From Deltaproteobacteria bacterium (GTDB taxonomy: Bacteria; Desulfobacterota; DSM-4660; Desulfatiglandales; Desulfatiglandaceae), in contig DREN01000384.1 in the NCBI GenBank assembly GCA_011051075.1, positions 1 to 7,445 on the forward strand: 7,445 bases of DNA. Direction: 5' to 3'. The translations under genes and the position numbers were made by a program. The notes beneath the pieces were generated by a model. That model ran no database searches and had not been told where the DNA came from. It was given only the letters and a program-made list of their open reading frames with translations. Positions 1 through 6,691 of the stretch are shown here, in pieces; position 1 is the stretch's first letter, and the number at the start of each line of letters is the position of its first letter.

Positions 1-2
1 CG

Positions 3-671
3 GGCAAGGTCAAGAAGACCCTTATGATCCGCTCGCCGCTCACCGGATATGTGATTGAGAGAAGGGCCGAAGAGGGCTCCTACATCAAGGCAGGCACCAC
101 GGTTTTCCGCATCGCCGACCTTTCAAGGGTGTGGGTGGACGCCCATCTTTACGAGTACGAGCTTACCGGGGTGGAAGAGGGTCAGGAGGCGGTGATGACC
201 CTTCCTTACCTGCCCGGCAGGACCTTCAACGGCACCGTGGCCTACGTGTACCCCTATCTCCAGCCAAAGACGAGGGACCTGATCATACGCCTGGTGTTCC
301 CCAATCCCCGCATGGAGCTCAAACCGGAGATGTACGCGGATATCCGGATCAGGACAGTGCTCAAGGGTGAGGGCCTGATAATCCCATCAGAGGCGGTAAT
401 CCGCACTGGACAGCGAAACGTGGTCTTTGTAAGCGCGGGCAAAGGCAAGTTCGTGCCCAGGGACGTGATCCTCGGCCCCCTCCTCGACAACGAACGGGTC
501 CAGGTGTTAGGGGGACTGGCCCTGGGAGAGCCGGTGGTGGTTTCAGGCCAGTTCCTCCTGGATTCTGAGTCGAACCTCAAGGAGGCCGTACAGAAGATGC
601 TGGATGCCAGGATGAAGAAGGCCATGGCCGGTATGGACGAGGGATCTTCCGGAGAAATGGAGGAGCGCTGA
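3..671 (+). CDS. cusB: CusB-type RND efflux periplasmic adaptor subunit (5' partial)
   Basis: This is the C-terminal 222 or so residues of a membrane-fusion (adaptor) protein that links an inner-membrane RND pump to an outer-membrane channel. The true start lies left of the window; the reading frame is open from base 3 and ends at TGA 669-671. The visible part opens with the second half of a lipoyl/barrel-sandwich domain (SPLTGYVIERRAEEGSYIKA, then TTVFRIADLSRVWV), a signature of CusB/CzcB-like adaptors. A beta-barrel (GQEAVMTLPYLPGRTFNGTV) and a membrane-proximal domain (IIPSEAVIRTGQRNVVFV) follow. The C-terminal tail has five Met in 21 codons (597-659). The N-terminal metal-binding region of CusB cannot be seen. 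The stop is 10 bases before cusA, which indicates one operon. The adaptor family is secure; copper/silver specificity is inferred from the CusA partner. Confidence 0.93.
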   Translation, partial: GKVKKTLMIRSPLTGYVIERRAEEGSYIKAGTTVFRIADLSRVWVDAHLYEYELTGVEEGQEAVMTLPYLPGRTFNGTVAYVYPYLQPKTRDLIIRLVFPNPRMELKPEMYADIRIRTVLKGEGLIIPSEAVIRTGQRNVVFVSAGKGKFVPRDVILGPLLDNERVQVLGGLALGEPVVVSGQFLLDSESNLKEAVQKMLDARMKKAMAGMDEGSSGEMEER

Positions 672-681
672 AGGCGGAACC

Positions 682-3600
682 ATGATTGGAAAGATTATCC
701 AGTGGTGTGTTGAAAACAGGTTCATGGTGGTCCTGGGCACCGTCTTCGTCATGGTGGCAGGGGTCCTGGCCATGGCCAGGACCCCGGTGGACGCCATCCC
801 CGATCTCTCCGACGTGCAGGTGATCATCTACACGGAGTATCCGGGTCAGGGCCCACAGGTGGTCGAGGACCAGGTCACCTACCCCCTTACCACTGCCATG
901 CTCAGCGTGCCCTTTGCAAAGGTGGTACGCGGTTACTCCTTTTTCGGCTACTCCTTCGTCTACATTATCTTCGAAGACGGGACAGACCTCTACTGGGCAC
1001 GATCCCGGGTCCTGGAGTATCTCAACTTCGTGGCAGGGAAACTTCCCCAGGGTATAACGCCCAGCCTTGGCCCCGATGCCACGGGTGTGGGCTGGGTCTA
1101 CGAGTACGTGCTCAAAGACACCACCAACACCCGTGACCTTCAGCAGCTAAGGAGCATTCAGGACTGGTTTCTCCGCTACGAGCTGGTATCCGTCCCCGGG
1201 GTTTCCGAGGTGGCAAGCATCGGCGGGTTCGTGAAACAGTACCAGGTGGAGGTAGATCCCAACAAACTCCTGGCGTACAACCTCTCCATTGAAAAGGTCA
1301 AGAACGCCATCCGACGGTCCAACCGGGACGTGGGCGGGCGGCTCGTGGAGATGGCCGAGACCGAGTTCATGGTGCGGGGCCTGGGTTATATTACATCCAT
1401 CCGCGACCTGGAGGAGATCGCCGTGGGGGTTGACCAGGAGGGCACGCCCATCTTGCTCAAGAATATGGCCCATATACATCCGGGACCGGAACTTAGGCGT
1501 GGAATCCTGGAGTGGAACGGACAGGGAGAGGTGGTGGGCGGCATCGTGATCATCCGGTTCGGGGAAAACGCTCTCCAGGTCATTGAGAACGTAAAGAAGA
1601 AACTCAAGGAACTGGAGCGCGGCCTTCCAGCTGGAGTGGTTGTTGAAGAGGGGTACAACCGTGCCACCCTCATCAAGAGCGCCATACATACCCTCACAAA
1701 GAAGCTTGTGGAAGAGCTGACAGTGGTTGCCCTGATCTGTCTCATCTTCCTGCTCCACTTCAGGTCTGCCTTTGTGGCCATCTTCACCCTACCGGTGGGA
1801 ATACTGATCTCATTCATCGCCATGAAACTAATTGGGATCAACGCCAACATCATGAGCCTAAGCGGTATTGCCATTGCCATAGGAGTCATGGTTGACGCCT
1901 CGGTTGTGCTTGTGGAAAACGCCCATAAGCACCTTGCCAGGGACGGGGGCAAAAAGCCCCATACCGCCATAATCCTGGATTCGGCAAGGGAGGTGGGACC
2001 CGCCCTTTTCTACAGCCTCCTGATAATTACCGTATCGTTTCTCCCCGTGTTCAGCCTTGAGGAACAGTCGGGGAGGCTGTTCAAACCCCTGGCCTACACC
2101 AAGACCTTTGCCATGGCCGCATCGGCCATGCTGGCGATCACCATCGTGCCGGTGCTCATGACTTTCTTTGTGCGGGAAAACACACTTGATCCCGGGATCA
2201 CACGCCGGCGCAGGCGCGCCATATGGATCGTAAGCGTGGCGGCGCCTCCCCTCCTGGTGGTTGCGGCCGGAGCCGTGGGCATGGCCCTGCCCGACTGGTC
2301 CCTGATCGCGGCACTGGCCCTTTCCCTGTTCGCCCTGGTGTGCCTGGTGCCCCAGAAGATCGTGGAGGAGTCAAAAAATCCCCTGAGCCGGTTTTTCATC
2401 CGGCTGTACAGGCCCGTGATCCACTGGGTACTGAAACGGCCCAAAGTAACGGTTCTTGTCTCCCTCATACTCCTGGCCATATCCGTTTACCCCCTGTCCC
2501 GCCTGGGGAGCGAGTTCATGCCGCCCCTGAACGAGGGGAGCCTCCTTTACATGCCCACCACCCTGCCGGGCATCTCCATCACCAAGGCCAGGGAACTGCT
2601 CCAGCAGACGGACAAGATCATCCAGTCCTTTCCCGAGGTAAGGCATACCCTGGGCAAGATCGGCAGGGCCGAGACGGCCACCGATCCCGCTCCCCTCTCA
2701 ATGATCGAGACCACCATTACCCTCTGGCCCAGGGTGGTGCACGAAAAGGTCCCGGTGAACCGGTTTTTTTCACAGTGGCCGGGCTGGCTCAAAAAGCCCC
2801 TCGCCTGGATATGGCCCGAGGAGCGGGACGGCAAAATCCTCCACCAGTGGAGCAGGAAAAAGGTGGACCGTTTTTTCAGCTCCTGGCCCGGGTGGGTGAG
2901 AAAGCCCCTTTCCCTGATCTGGCCTGAAGAGCGCTACATCACCACTGCCGAGCTTGTGGAGGAGCTTGACCGAGCCGTCCGGTTTCCCGGTCTCACCAAC
3001 GCCTGGACCATGCCCATCAAGACCCGTATCGACATGCTTTCAACCGGGATCAAGACCCCGGTGGGGATCAAGGTCATGGGACCGGACCTCCAGGTCCTCA
3101 CAGACCTGGGGGAGAAAATCGAAGCGGTGGTGGGACAGATCCCGGGCACCCTGTCCGCCTATTCCGAGCGCATCACAGGGGGAAACTACCTGGATTTCAA
3201 GATCAGGAGGGATCAGATCGCCCGATACGGCCTCACCGTGGGGGACGTGCAGGATACCATTGTCACGGCCATCGGAGGGCAGAACATCACCTACACGGTG
3301 GAGGGCCTTGAGCGGTATCCGGTGAATCTGCGGTACAGCCGCGAGCTGAGGGACAACATCGACCTCTTGAAGGGGGTCCTGGTGACAGCCCCCACGGGCG
3401 CCCATATCCCCCTGGGACAGCTTGTCCATATCTCCATCCACAAGGGACCGGCATCCATTAAGACCGAGAACTCCAGGCCCAACGCCTGGATCTACGTGGA
3501 TCTCAAGGGAGTGGACGTGGGTACCTACGTGGAAAGGGCAAAGAAAATAGTGGCCCGGGAGGTGAAGCTCCCCACCGGCTATTCAGTGGTGTGGTCCGGT

Positions 3601-4152
3601 CAATACGAGTATATGCAGAAGGCCCGCAAGACCCTGAATCTGGTGGTTCCCCTGACCCTCGTGATCATCTTTGTCCTGCTCTACATCCACTTCCACAACT
3701 TCGGCGAGGCCCTGATCGTCATGGCAAGCCTCCCCTTCGCCCTTGTGGGCGGCATCTGGCTCCTCTACCTGCTGGGTTATAATCTCTCCGTCGCCGTGGT
3801 GGTTGGTTTTATCGCCCTGGCGGGCCTGGCAGCGGAGACCGGGGTGGTCATGCTGGTCTATCTGGATCAGGCCTTTGAGCGCAGGATGGGGGAGGGGAAG
3901 ATGGAGACCGGATCAGGGCTGAGGGATGCCATTTTTGAGGGCACCGTGGAAAGGGTGCGGCCCAAGCTCATGACCGTTGCCACCACCCTCATCGGACTCC
4001 TCCCTATCATGTGGGGTACTGAGACCGGGTCGCAGGTCATGAAACGCATAGCAGCACCCATGGTGGGTGGATTGATCTCCTCCACGGTTTTGACACTGGT
4101 AATTATACCTGCCGTGTATTTCCTCTGGAAAGGCAGGAGGTTTAAGAGGTGA
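682..4152 (+). CDS. cusA: CusA-type heavy-metal (Cu/Ag) efflux RND permease, enlarged variant
   Basis: This is a proton-driven inner-membrane pump of the HME-RND family, 1156 residues against about 1047 for E. coli CusA. Aligned from memory to E. coli CusA, all seven relay methionines are present: M391, M403, M478 (486), M624 (573), M674 (623), M785 (672) and M1120 (1009). The proton-relay residues D405, E1052 (939) and K1095 (984) are also kept. Typical motifs include PGQGPQVVEDQVTYPL near the N terminus and the TM4 stretch with VDASVVLVENAHK. The extra length is mainly two insertions. One of about 59 residues lies between M478 and M624 and carries two hydrophobic segments (about 514-536 and 541-557) after an Arg run (508-512). 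One of about 62 residues lies between M674 and M785 and carries a duplicated Trp/Pro-rich motif. The start is ATG 682 with AAGGCGGA just upstream. The Met trio favours Cu(I)/Ag(I) over Zn/Co/Cd. Confidence 0.96.
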   Translation: MIGKIIQWCVENRFMVVLGTVFVMVAGVLAMARTPVDAIPDLSDVQVIIYTEYPGQGPQVVEDQVTYPLTTAMLSVPFAKVVRGYSFFGYSFVYIIFEDGTDLYWARSRVLEYLNFVAGKLPQGITPSLGPDATGVGWVYEYVLKDTTNTRDLQQLRSIQDWFLRYELVSVPGVSEVASIGGFVKQYQVEVDPNKLLAYNLSIEKVKNAIRRSNRDVGGRLVEMAETEFMVRGLGYITSIRDLEEIAVGVDQEGTPILLKNMAHIHPGPELRRGILEWNGQGEVVGGIVIIRFGENALQVIENVKKKLKELERGLPAGVVVEEGYNRATLIKSAIHTLTKKLVEELTVVALICLIFLLHFRSAFVAIFTLPVGILISFIAMKLIGINANIMSLSGIAIAIGVMVDASVVLVENAHKHLARDGGKKPHTAIILDSAREVGPALFYSLLIITVSFLPVFSLEEQSGRLFKPLAYTKTFAMAASAMLAITIVPVLMTFFVRENTLDPGITRRRRRAIWIVSVAAPPLLVVAAGAVGMALPDWSLIAALALSLFALVCLVPQKIVEESKNPLSRFFIRLYRPVIHWVLKRPKVTVLVSLILLAISVYPLSRLGSEFMPPLNEGSLLYMPTTLPGISITKARELLQQTDKIIQSFPEVRHTLGKIGRAETATDPAPLSMIETTITLWPRVVHEKVPVNRFFSQWPGWLKKPLAWIWPEERDGKILHQWSRKKVDRFFSSWPGWVRKPLSLIWPEERYITTAELVEELDRAVRFPGLTNAWTMPIKTRIDMLSTGIKTPVGIKVMGPDLQVLTDLGEKIEAVVGQIPGTLSAYSERITGGNYLDFKIRRDQIARYGLTVGDVQDTIVTAIGGQNITYTVEGLERYPVNLRYSRELRDNIDLLKGVLVTAPTGAHIPLGQLVHISIHKGPASIKTENSRPNAWIYVDLKGVDVGTYVERAKKIVAREVKLPTGYSVVWSGQYEYMQKARKTLNLVVPLTLVIIFVLLYIHFHNFGEALIVMASLPFALVGGIWLLYLLGYNLSVAVVVGFIALAGLAAETGVVMLVYLDQAFERRMGEGKMETGSGLRDAIFEGTVERVRPKLMTVATTLIGLLPIMWGTETGSQVMKRIAAPMVGGLISSTVLTLVIIPAVYFLWKGRRFKR
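2755..2934 (+). repeat. Tandem in-frame duplication of a 24-residue Trp/Pro motif inside cusA
   Basis: Copy 1 is bases 2755-2826 (residues 692-715) and copy 2 is bases 2863-2934 (residues 728-751), with a 12-codon spacer and a period of 108 bases. Both copies follow the pattern V-x-R-F-F-S-x-W-P-G-W, two basic or mixed residues, K-P-L, then I-W-P-E-E-R. By hand count 18 of 24 residues and 50 of 72 bases match. Many of the base differences are synonymous or conservative, which fits an old duplication kept under protein-level selection. From memory, some CusA/CzcA homologues carry a single WP..WLK.PL..IWPEE-like segment here, while E. coli CusA has only a short loop. Confidence 0.9.
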
Positions 4153-4242
4153 AACCTGTTTGGTTAGGTGTTGGTTATTAGGTGTTAGCGTTATGACGAA
4201 ATAACCGCACAGGTCGAAAAGAGGAGAACAGAAGCTAAAACA
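4153..4242 (+). promoter_or_regulatory. Structured spacer between cusA and the cyclase gene (nested inverted repeats)
   Basis: The spacer holds an outer inverted repeat ACCTGT (4154-4159) / ACAGGT (4209-4214). Inside it is GGTTATT (4173-4179) / AATAACC (4200-4206). A direct repeat TTAGGTGTT occurs at 4164-4172 and 4178-4186, period 14. It could be a stem-loop in the read-through transcript or an operator. There is no U-tract typical of an intrinsic terminator and no convincing -35/-10 pair. The only Shine-Dalgarno-like sequence for the next gene, AGGAG at 4222-4226, is 16 bases from its ATG, which is unusually far. Function is unknown. Confidence 0.35.
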
Positions 4243-5976
4243 ATGGCAATAAAGAGCCTTCAACAACGCCTCAGTCTGCTGGTGCTTCTGCCCGCGGCCG
4301 TCTTGCTGCTCCTGGTGGGCGTTTCCGGGTTTATCTATATGAGGGCAAGCCTCCTCTCCCAGTGGCAGGACGCCTCCATAGTAAAACTCCAGAGGGCGGC
4401 ACACCAGATCGATATGCGGCTTGCACGCATTACCGACTGGGTCCAGATGTTTCACAAGACCTCCAACAGCAGAGGCGGCCCCCTGATACAGAAATGGATA
4501 CTGGATCAGTTAAAGGCCATGAAGGGGGTGACCAGTGCTCGGCTGAAGTGGGTGGACAGTAACGGGTCTGAAGAATCCATGCCCATGTACATGCACGGGG
4601 GCAGGGGCCAGATGGCCGGGATGCGCATGATGCAGTTTCATCAGGCAAGGATCGCTGAAGTGACATCCCCTGAATACGATACAAAGACCGGGCAGGAAAC
4701 AATCAGGATCGTATCCCGATTTAAGGATAAATCAGGTAAGGTCGTAGGCACCCTGGACATTTCGGTCAGCTTTGAATATCTGCTGGAGGGGATCAAGTCG
4801 TTCGGCTGGTGGCAGACCGAGCAGGCGTGCCTGATCAACGAGAAAGGGGCGTACCTCTGCCATACCAGGGCCATCATGAAGGGAGGCATGCCCTTTGGAG
4901 GGACCGGCGATCCCTTTGAACTGGCCCTCCTTAAGGCAATAGCTGAGAAACCCTTTGGTACGGTGCTGGGTCCTGGACAGCCTTCCAGGGAGGTGGGAGG
5001 TTTTTACAGGCTCAAGTACGCCCCGTGGACCATCGTCCTCTTTGCCACGGGGAAGAAGGTCCTGGGGCCCATCATCCGGTTTCGCAACTACTACCTCGCG
5101 GGCGGGGCCGTTGTAATACTCTTGGTCCTCCTGTTCATCCGCATGGTCGTGGGCAGGATGGTCAGGTCATTCACCGAGATCTCAAAGGCCGCCGAAAGGA
5201 TCGCTGGGGGAGACTATGGAGATCCGATCCCCGTCAGGGGCCGGGACGAGATAGCGCAGCTCACCCGGAGCTTCAACACCATGGTGGAGGGGCTCAAAGA
5301 GAGAGACTTTGTTGCCAATACCTTCGGCAGGTATGTGGACCAGGGGATAGCCCAAAAGCTCATGAAGCTGCCCGAGGCCTCCAGGCTTGGGGGTGAGAAG
5401 CGCGAGGTGGCCATACTCATGTCGGACATCCGGGGATTCACACCCCTGTCCGAGACCCTGAGTCCTGATGTAATTATCAGCTTCCTGAACCGCTATTTCT
5501 CCCGTCTCATAGAGGTGATACAGGAACATCACGGAATTATCGTGGACTTTTTCGGGGACGGGGTCCTTGTGTTCTTCGATCCACTCAAGGGTCCTGTTGA
5601 ACCGGTGATCCTTTCCGGCGTGGAATGTGCTCTGCACATGATCAGGGACATGGAGGACTTTAACTCCGAGATGGAGGCGGACGGCCTGCCTGAGCTCAAG
5701 ACCGGCATCGGTGTTAACAGCGGTGAGGTTGTAGTTGGAAATATAGGCTCTGAAACCAGGGCCAAGTATGGTATCGTGGGTTCGCCCGTTAATATCACAA
5801 ACCGGATTCAGTCAACGGCCAAAGGCGGGGAGGTTGTCATTTCCGAGGCGGTCTACAGGAGGATATCAGACCGGCTTGAAATCGAGCGATCCTTTTGCAT
5901 GCCTTTGAAGGGCGTGGAGGAAGAGATGAACCTGTACGTTGTCAAGGGGATTTCCACTGCCAGTGAAAAACCCTAA
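4243..5976 (+). CDS. Membrane class III nucleotide cyclase with Met/His-rich periplasmic CACHE-like sensor
   Basis: The protein has 577 residues. A membrane helix (about 10-33) is followed by an extracytoplasmic region (34-280) that resembles a double CACHE sensor (SPEYDTKTGQETIRIVSRFK, then GKVVGTLDISV). A second helix (about 282-303), a HAMP domain (about 304-355), a linker (ANTFGRYVDQGIAQKLM) and a class III cyclase domain (about 385-560) follow. Metal-binding aspartates D395 (SDIRGFT) and D439 (FFGDG) and transition-state residues N517 and R521 are present. The purine-recognition positions are unusual: D435 replaces the usual Lys and G510 the usual Asp/Thr, so cAMP versus cGMP cannot be read off. 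In the sensor, M113, M115, M117, H118, M124, M127, M129, M130 and H133 form a soft-metal-like cluster; C196, C206, H207, M212 and M216 lie further on. The start is ATG 4243, since the next in-frame ATG would lose the first helix. It lies 90 bases downstream of cusA, so metal sensing is a reasonable inference. Confidence 0.92.
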   Translation: MAIKSLQQRLSLLVLLPAAVLLLLVGVSGFIYMRASLLSQWQDASIVKLQRAAHQIDMRLARITDWVQMFHKTSNSRGGPLIQKWILDQLKAMKGVTSARLKWVDSNGSEESMPMYMHGGRGQMAGMRMMQFHQARIAEVTSPEYDTKTGQETIRIVSRFKDKSGKVVGTLDISVSFEYLLEGIKSFGWWQTEQACLINEKGAYLCHTRAIMKGGMPFGGTGDPFELALLKAIAEKPFGTVLGPGQPSREVGGFYRLKYAPWTIVLFATGKKVLGPIIRFRNYYLAGGAVVILLVLLFIRMVVGRMVRSFTEISKAAERIAGGDYGDPIPVRGRDEIAQLTRSFNTMVEGLKERDFVANTFGRYVDQGIAQKLMKLPEASRLGGEKREVAILMSDIRGFTPLSETLSPDVIISFLNRYFSRLIEVIQEHHGIIVDFFGDGVLVFFDPLKGPVEPVILSGVECALHMIRDMEDFNSEMEADGLPELKTGIGVNSGEVVVGNIGSETRAKYGIVGSPVNITNRIQSTAKGGEVVISEAVYRRISDRLEIERSFCMPLKGVEEEMNLYVVKGISTASEKP

Positions 5977-6068
5977 ATTACACCCCCCTGTCGGTGCGGT
6001 TTCAGTCGCACAGCAAGAAACCGATACGCCGGGTGGGACTTATGAAAAATTTTGCAAGGAGGCTTGAA
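5977..6068 (+). promoter_or_regulatory. Leader of the usp gene with inverted repeats
   Basis: This 92-base spacer contains CGGTTTC (5997-6003) / GAAACCG (6017-6023), a 7-bp perfect inverted repeat with a 13-base loop. It is enclosed by the weaker pair CACCC (5981-5985) / GGGTG (6031-6035). No U-tract follows, so it is not a standard terminator; it may be a processing or regulatory hairpin, or chance. The ribosome-binding site lies at its end. Confidence 0.25.
6056..6062 (+). promoter_or_regulatory. Ribosome-binding site fixing the usp start
   Basis: AAGGAGG ends 6 bases before ATG 6069. It selects this start over two in-frame upstream candidates, GTG 5994 and ATG 6042, which lack comparable sites and would add residues before the conserved beta-strand ILVAMD. 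Confidence 0.85.
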
Positions 6069-6539
6069 ATGACGAGGAAAATCCTGGTGGCAATGGACGA
6101 TTCTGACAACGCCATGAGGGCAGTGGAGTTTGTGGCTCAATCCTTTATCCGTGATCACGAGATCACTCTCTTCAGCGTTCTGGTGGATAGCGCTGCCATA
6201 TGCGATATGGAGAATCCCAGTCTTACCCCCTATTTCATGGCCAATAAGGGGGCCTTCTGCTCCATTGAAGATCAGAAAAGAAGCCTTGTAATGGAGGCCC
6301 TTGAGAAGGCCAAAGAGACCCTTGTGAGGGCGGGGTTTGAAGAAGGAGGGATCAGGATCAAAACGGAGACAAAGAAGAAAGGGGTCGCCAGGGGGATCAT
6401 AGACGAGGCGGCCGGTGGTTACCATGCCGTATTGATGGGCCGGCGAGGGCTTTCCGGCGTGAAGGAATTTTTCCTTGGCAGCGTCTCCCAGAAGGTGCTC
6501 CAGTCAAAGGAGGCCATATCGGTGGTGCTGGTGGATTAG
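6069..6539 (+). CDS. UspA-family universal stress protein, ATP-binding type
   Basis: This is a 156-residue single-domain Usp, the usual size, predicted cytoplasmic with no signal peptide or membrane segment. It opens with the typical beta1 and helix (KILVAMDDSDNAMRAVEFVA). Near the end it has the nucleotide-binding motif G-x2-G-x9-G-S (G124, G127, G137, S138), followed by the closing strand AISVVLVD. This motif marks the ATP-binding subgroup. The gene starts 92 bases after the cyclase on the same strand, so the two may be co-transcribed. Some mycobacterial Usp proteins are known to bind cAMP, which makes a cyclase-Usp pair functionally plausible; that link is inference here. No adjacent partner such as a transporter domain or kinase is fused to it. 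The family call is firm; the biological role is unknown. Confidence 0.94.
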   Translation: MTRKILVAMDDSDNAMRAVEFVAQSFIRDHEITLFSVLVDSAAICDMENPSLTPYFMANKGAFCSIEDQKRSLVMEALEKAKETLVRAGFEEGGIRIKTETKKKGVARGIIDEAAGGYHAVLMGRRGLSGVKEFFLGSVSQKVLQSKEAISVVLVD

Positions 6540-6691
6540 ACAGTTAGGCGTTCAGTCTTGTGTAGAAAGCACAAGAATTCTCTTTGCCGGCTTTGCGGCT
6601 TTGTGAGAGGCATTCAGGGTTCCAGCTTGTCCGGGTTAAGTTTCCCCTTTTTGCTCGTGAGGATCTGGTCATCTGAAATGGAGACTCAACC
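6540..6691 (+). other. Intergenic region with a small hairpin
   Basis: This 152-base stretch has no gene that I can support. It contains an 8-bp stem (TCTTGTGT at 6556-6563 with GCACAAGA at 6569-6576, one G-T pair, loop AGAAA), too poor in following T residues for a confident terminator. It also holds a CTTTG-rich segment around 6582-6602 with GCCG/CGGC complementarity, and GTTAGGCGTT at 6543-6552, reminiscent of the GTTAGGTGTT copies after cusA. A promoter for the next gene is expected here, but no clear -35/-10 pair stands out. TGGAG (6679-6683) is the ribosome-binding site, 8 bases before ATG 6692. Confidence 0.4.
6556..6576 (+). repeat. Inverted repeat (hairpin) downstream of usp
   Basis: Arms of 8 bases, with one G-T pair, enclose a 5-base loop. 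It lies 16 bases after the usp stop codon. It could protect the 3' end of the usp transcript or act as a weak terminator; no T-run follows, so the terminator call is not made. Confidence 0.4.

Noticed and set aside
1147..1970. Long antisense reading frames opposite cusA (203 and 194 codons)
   Set aside because: They lie entirely over a highly conserved RND coding region, show no recognisable domain, and are typical of antisense frames in GC-rich genes.
2386..2405. Hairpin AGCCGG / CCGGCT with a T-rich loop
   Set aside because: It lies within the conserved NPLSRFFIRLYRP coding segment; codon choice explains it.
2223..2927. Same-strand 234-codon frame inside cusA
   Set aside because: It is a frame-shifted shadow of cusA with Pro/Gly/Arg-rich, low-information translation and no domain.
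3913..4455. Antisense frame spanning the end of cusA, the spacer and the start of the cyclase gene
   Set aside because: It overlaps two well-supported genes; its translation shows no recognisable domain, and no ribosome-binding site was evident.
5994..6068. Earlier in-frame starts for the usp gene (GTG 5994, ATG 6042)
   Set aside because: Neither has a good ribosome-binding site, the extra residues are not Usp-like, and AAGGAGG is ideally placed for ATG 6069.
6540..6691. tRNA, small RNA or riboswitch in the longest spacer
   Set aside because: No cloverleaf, no known riboswitch core and no terminator-like T-run were seen; only a short hairpin.
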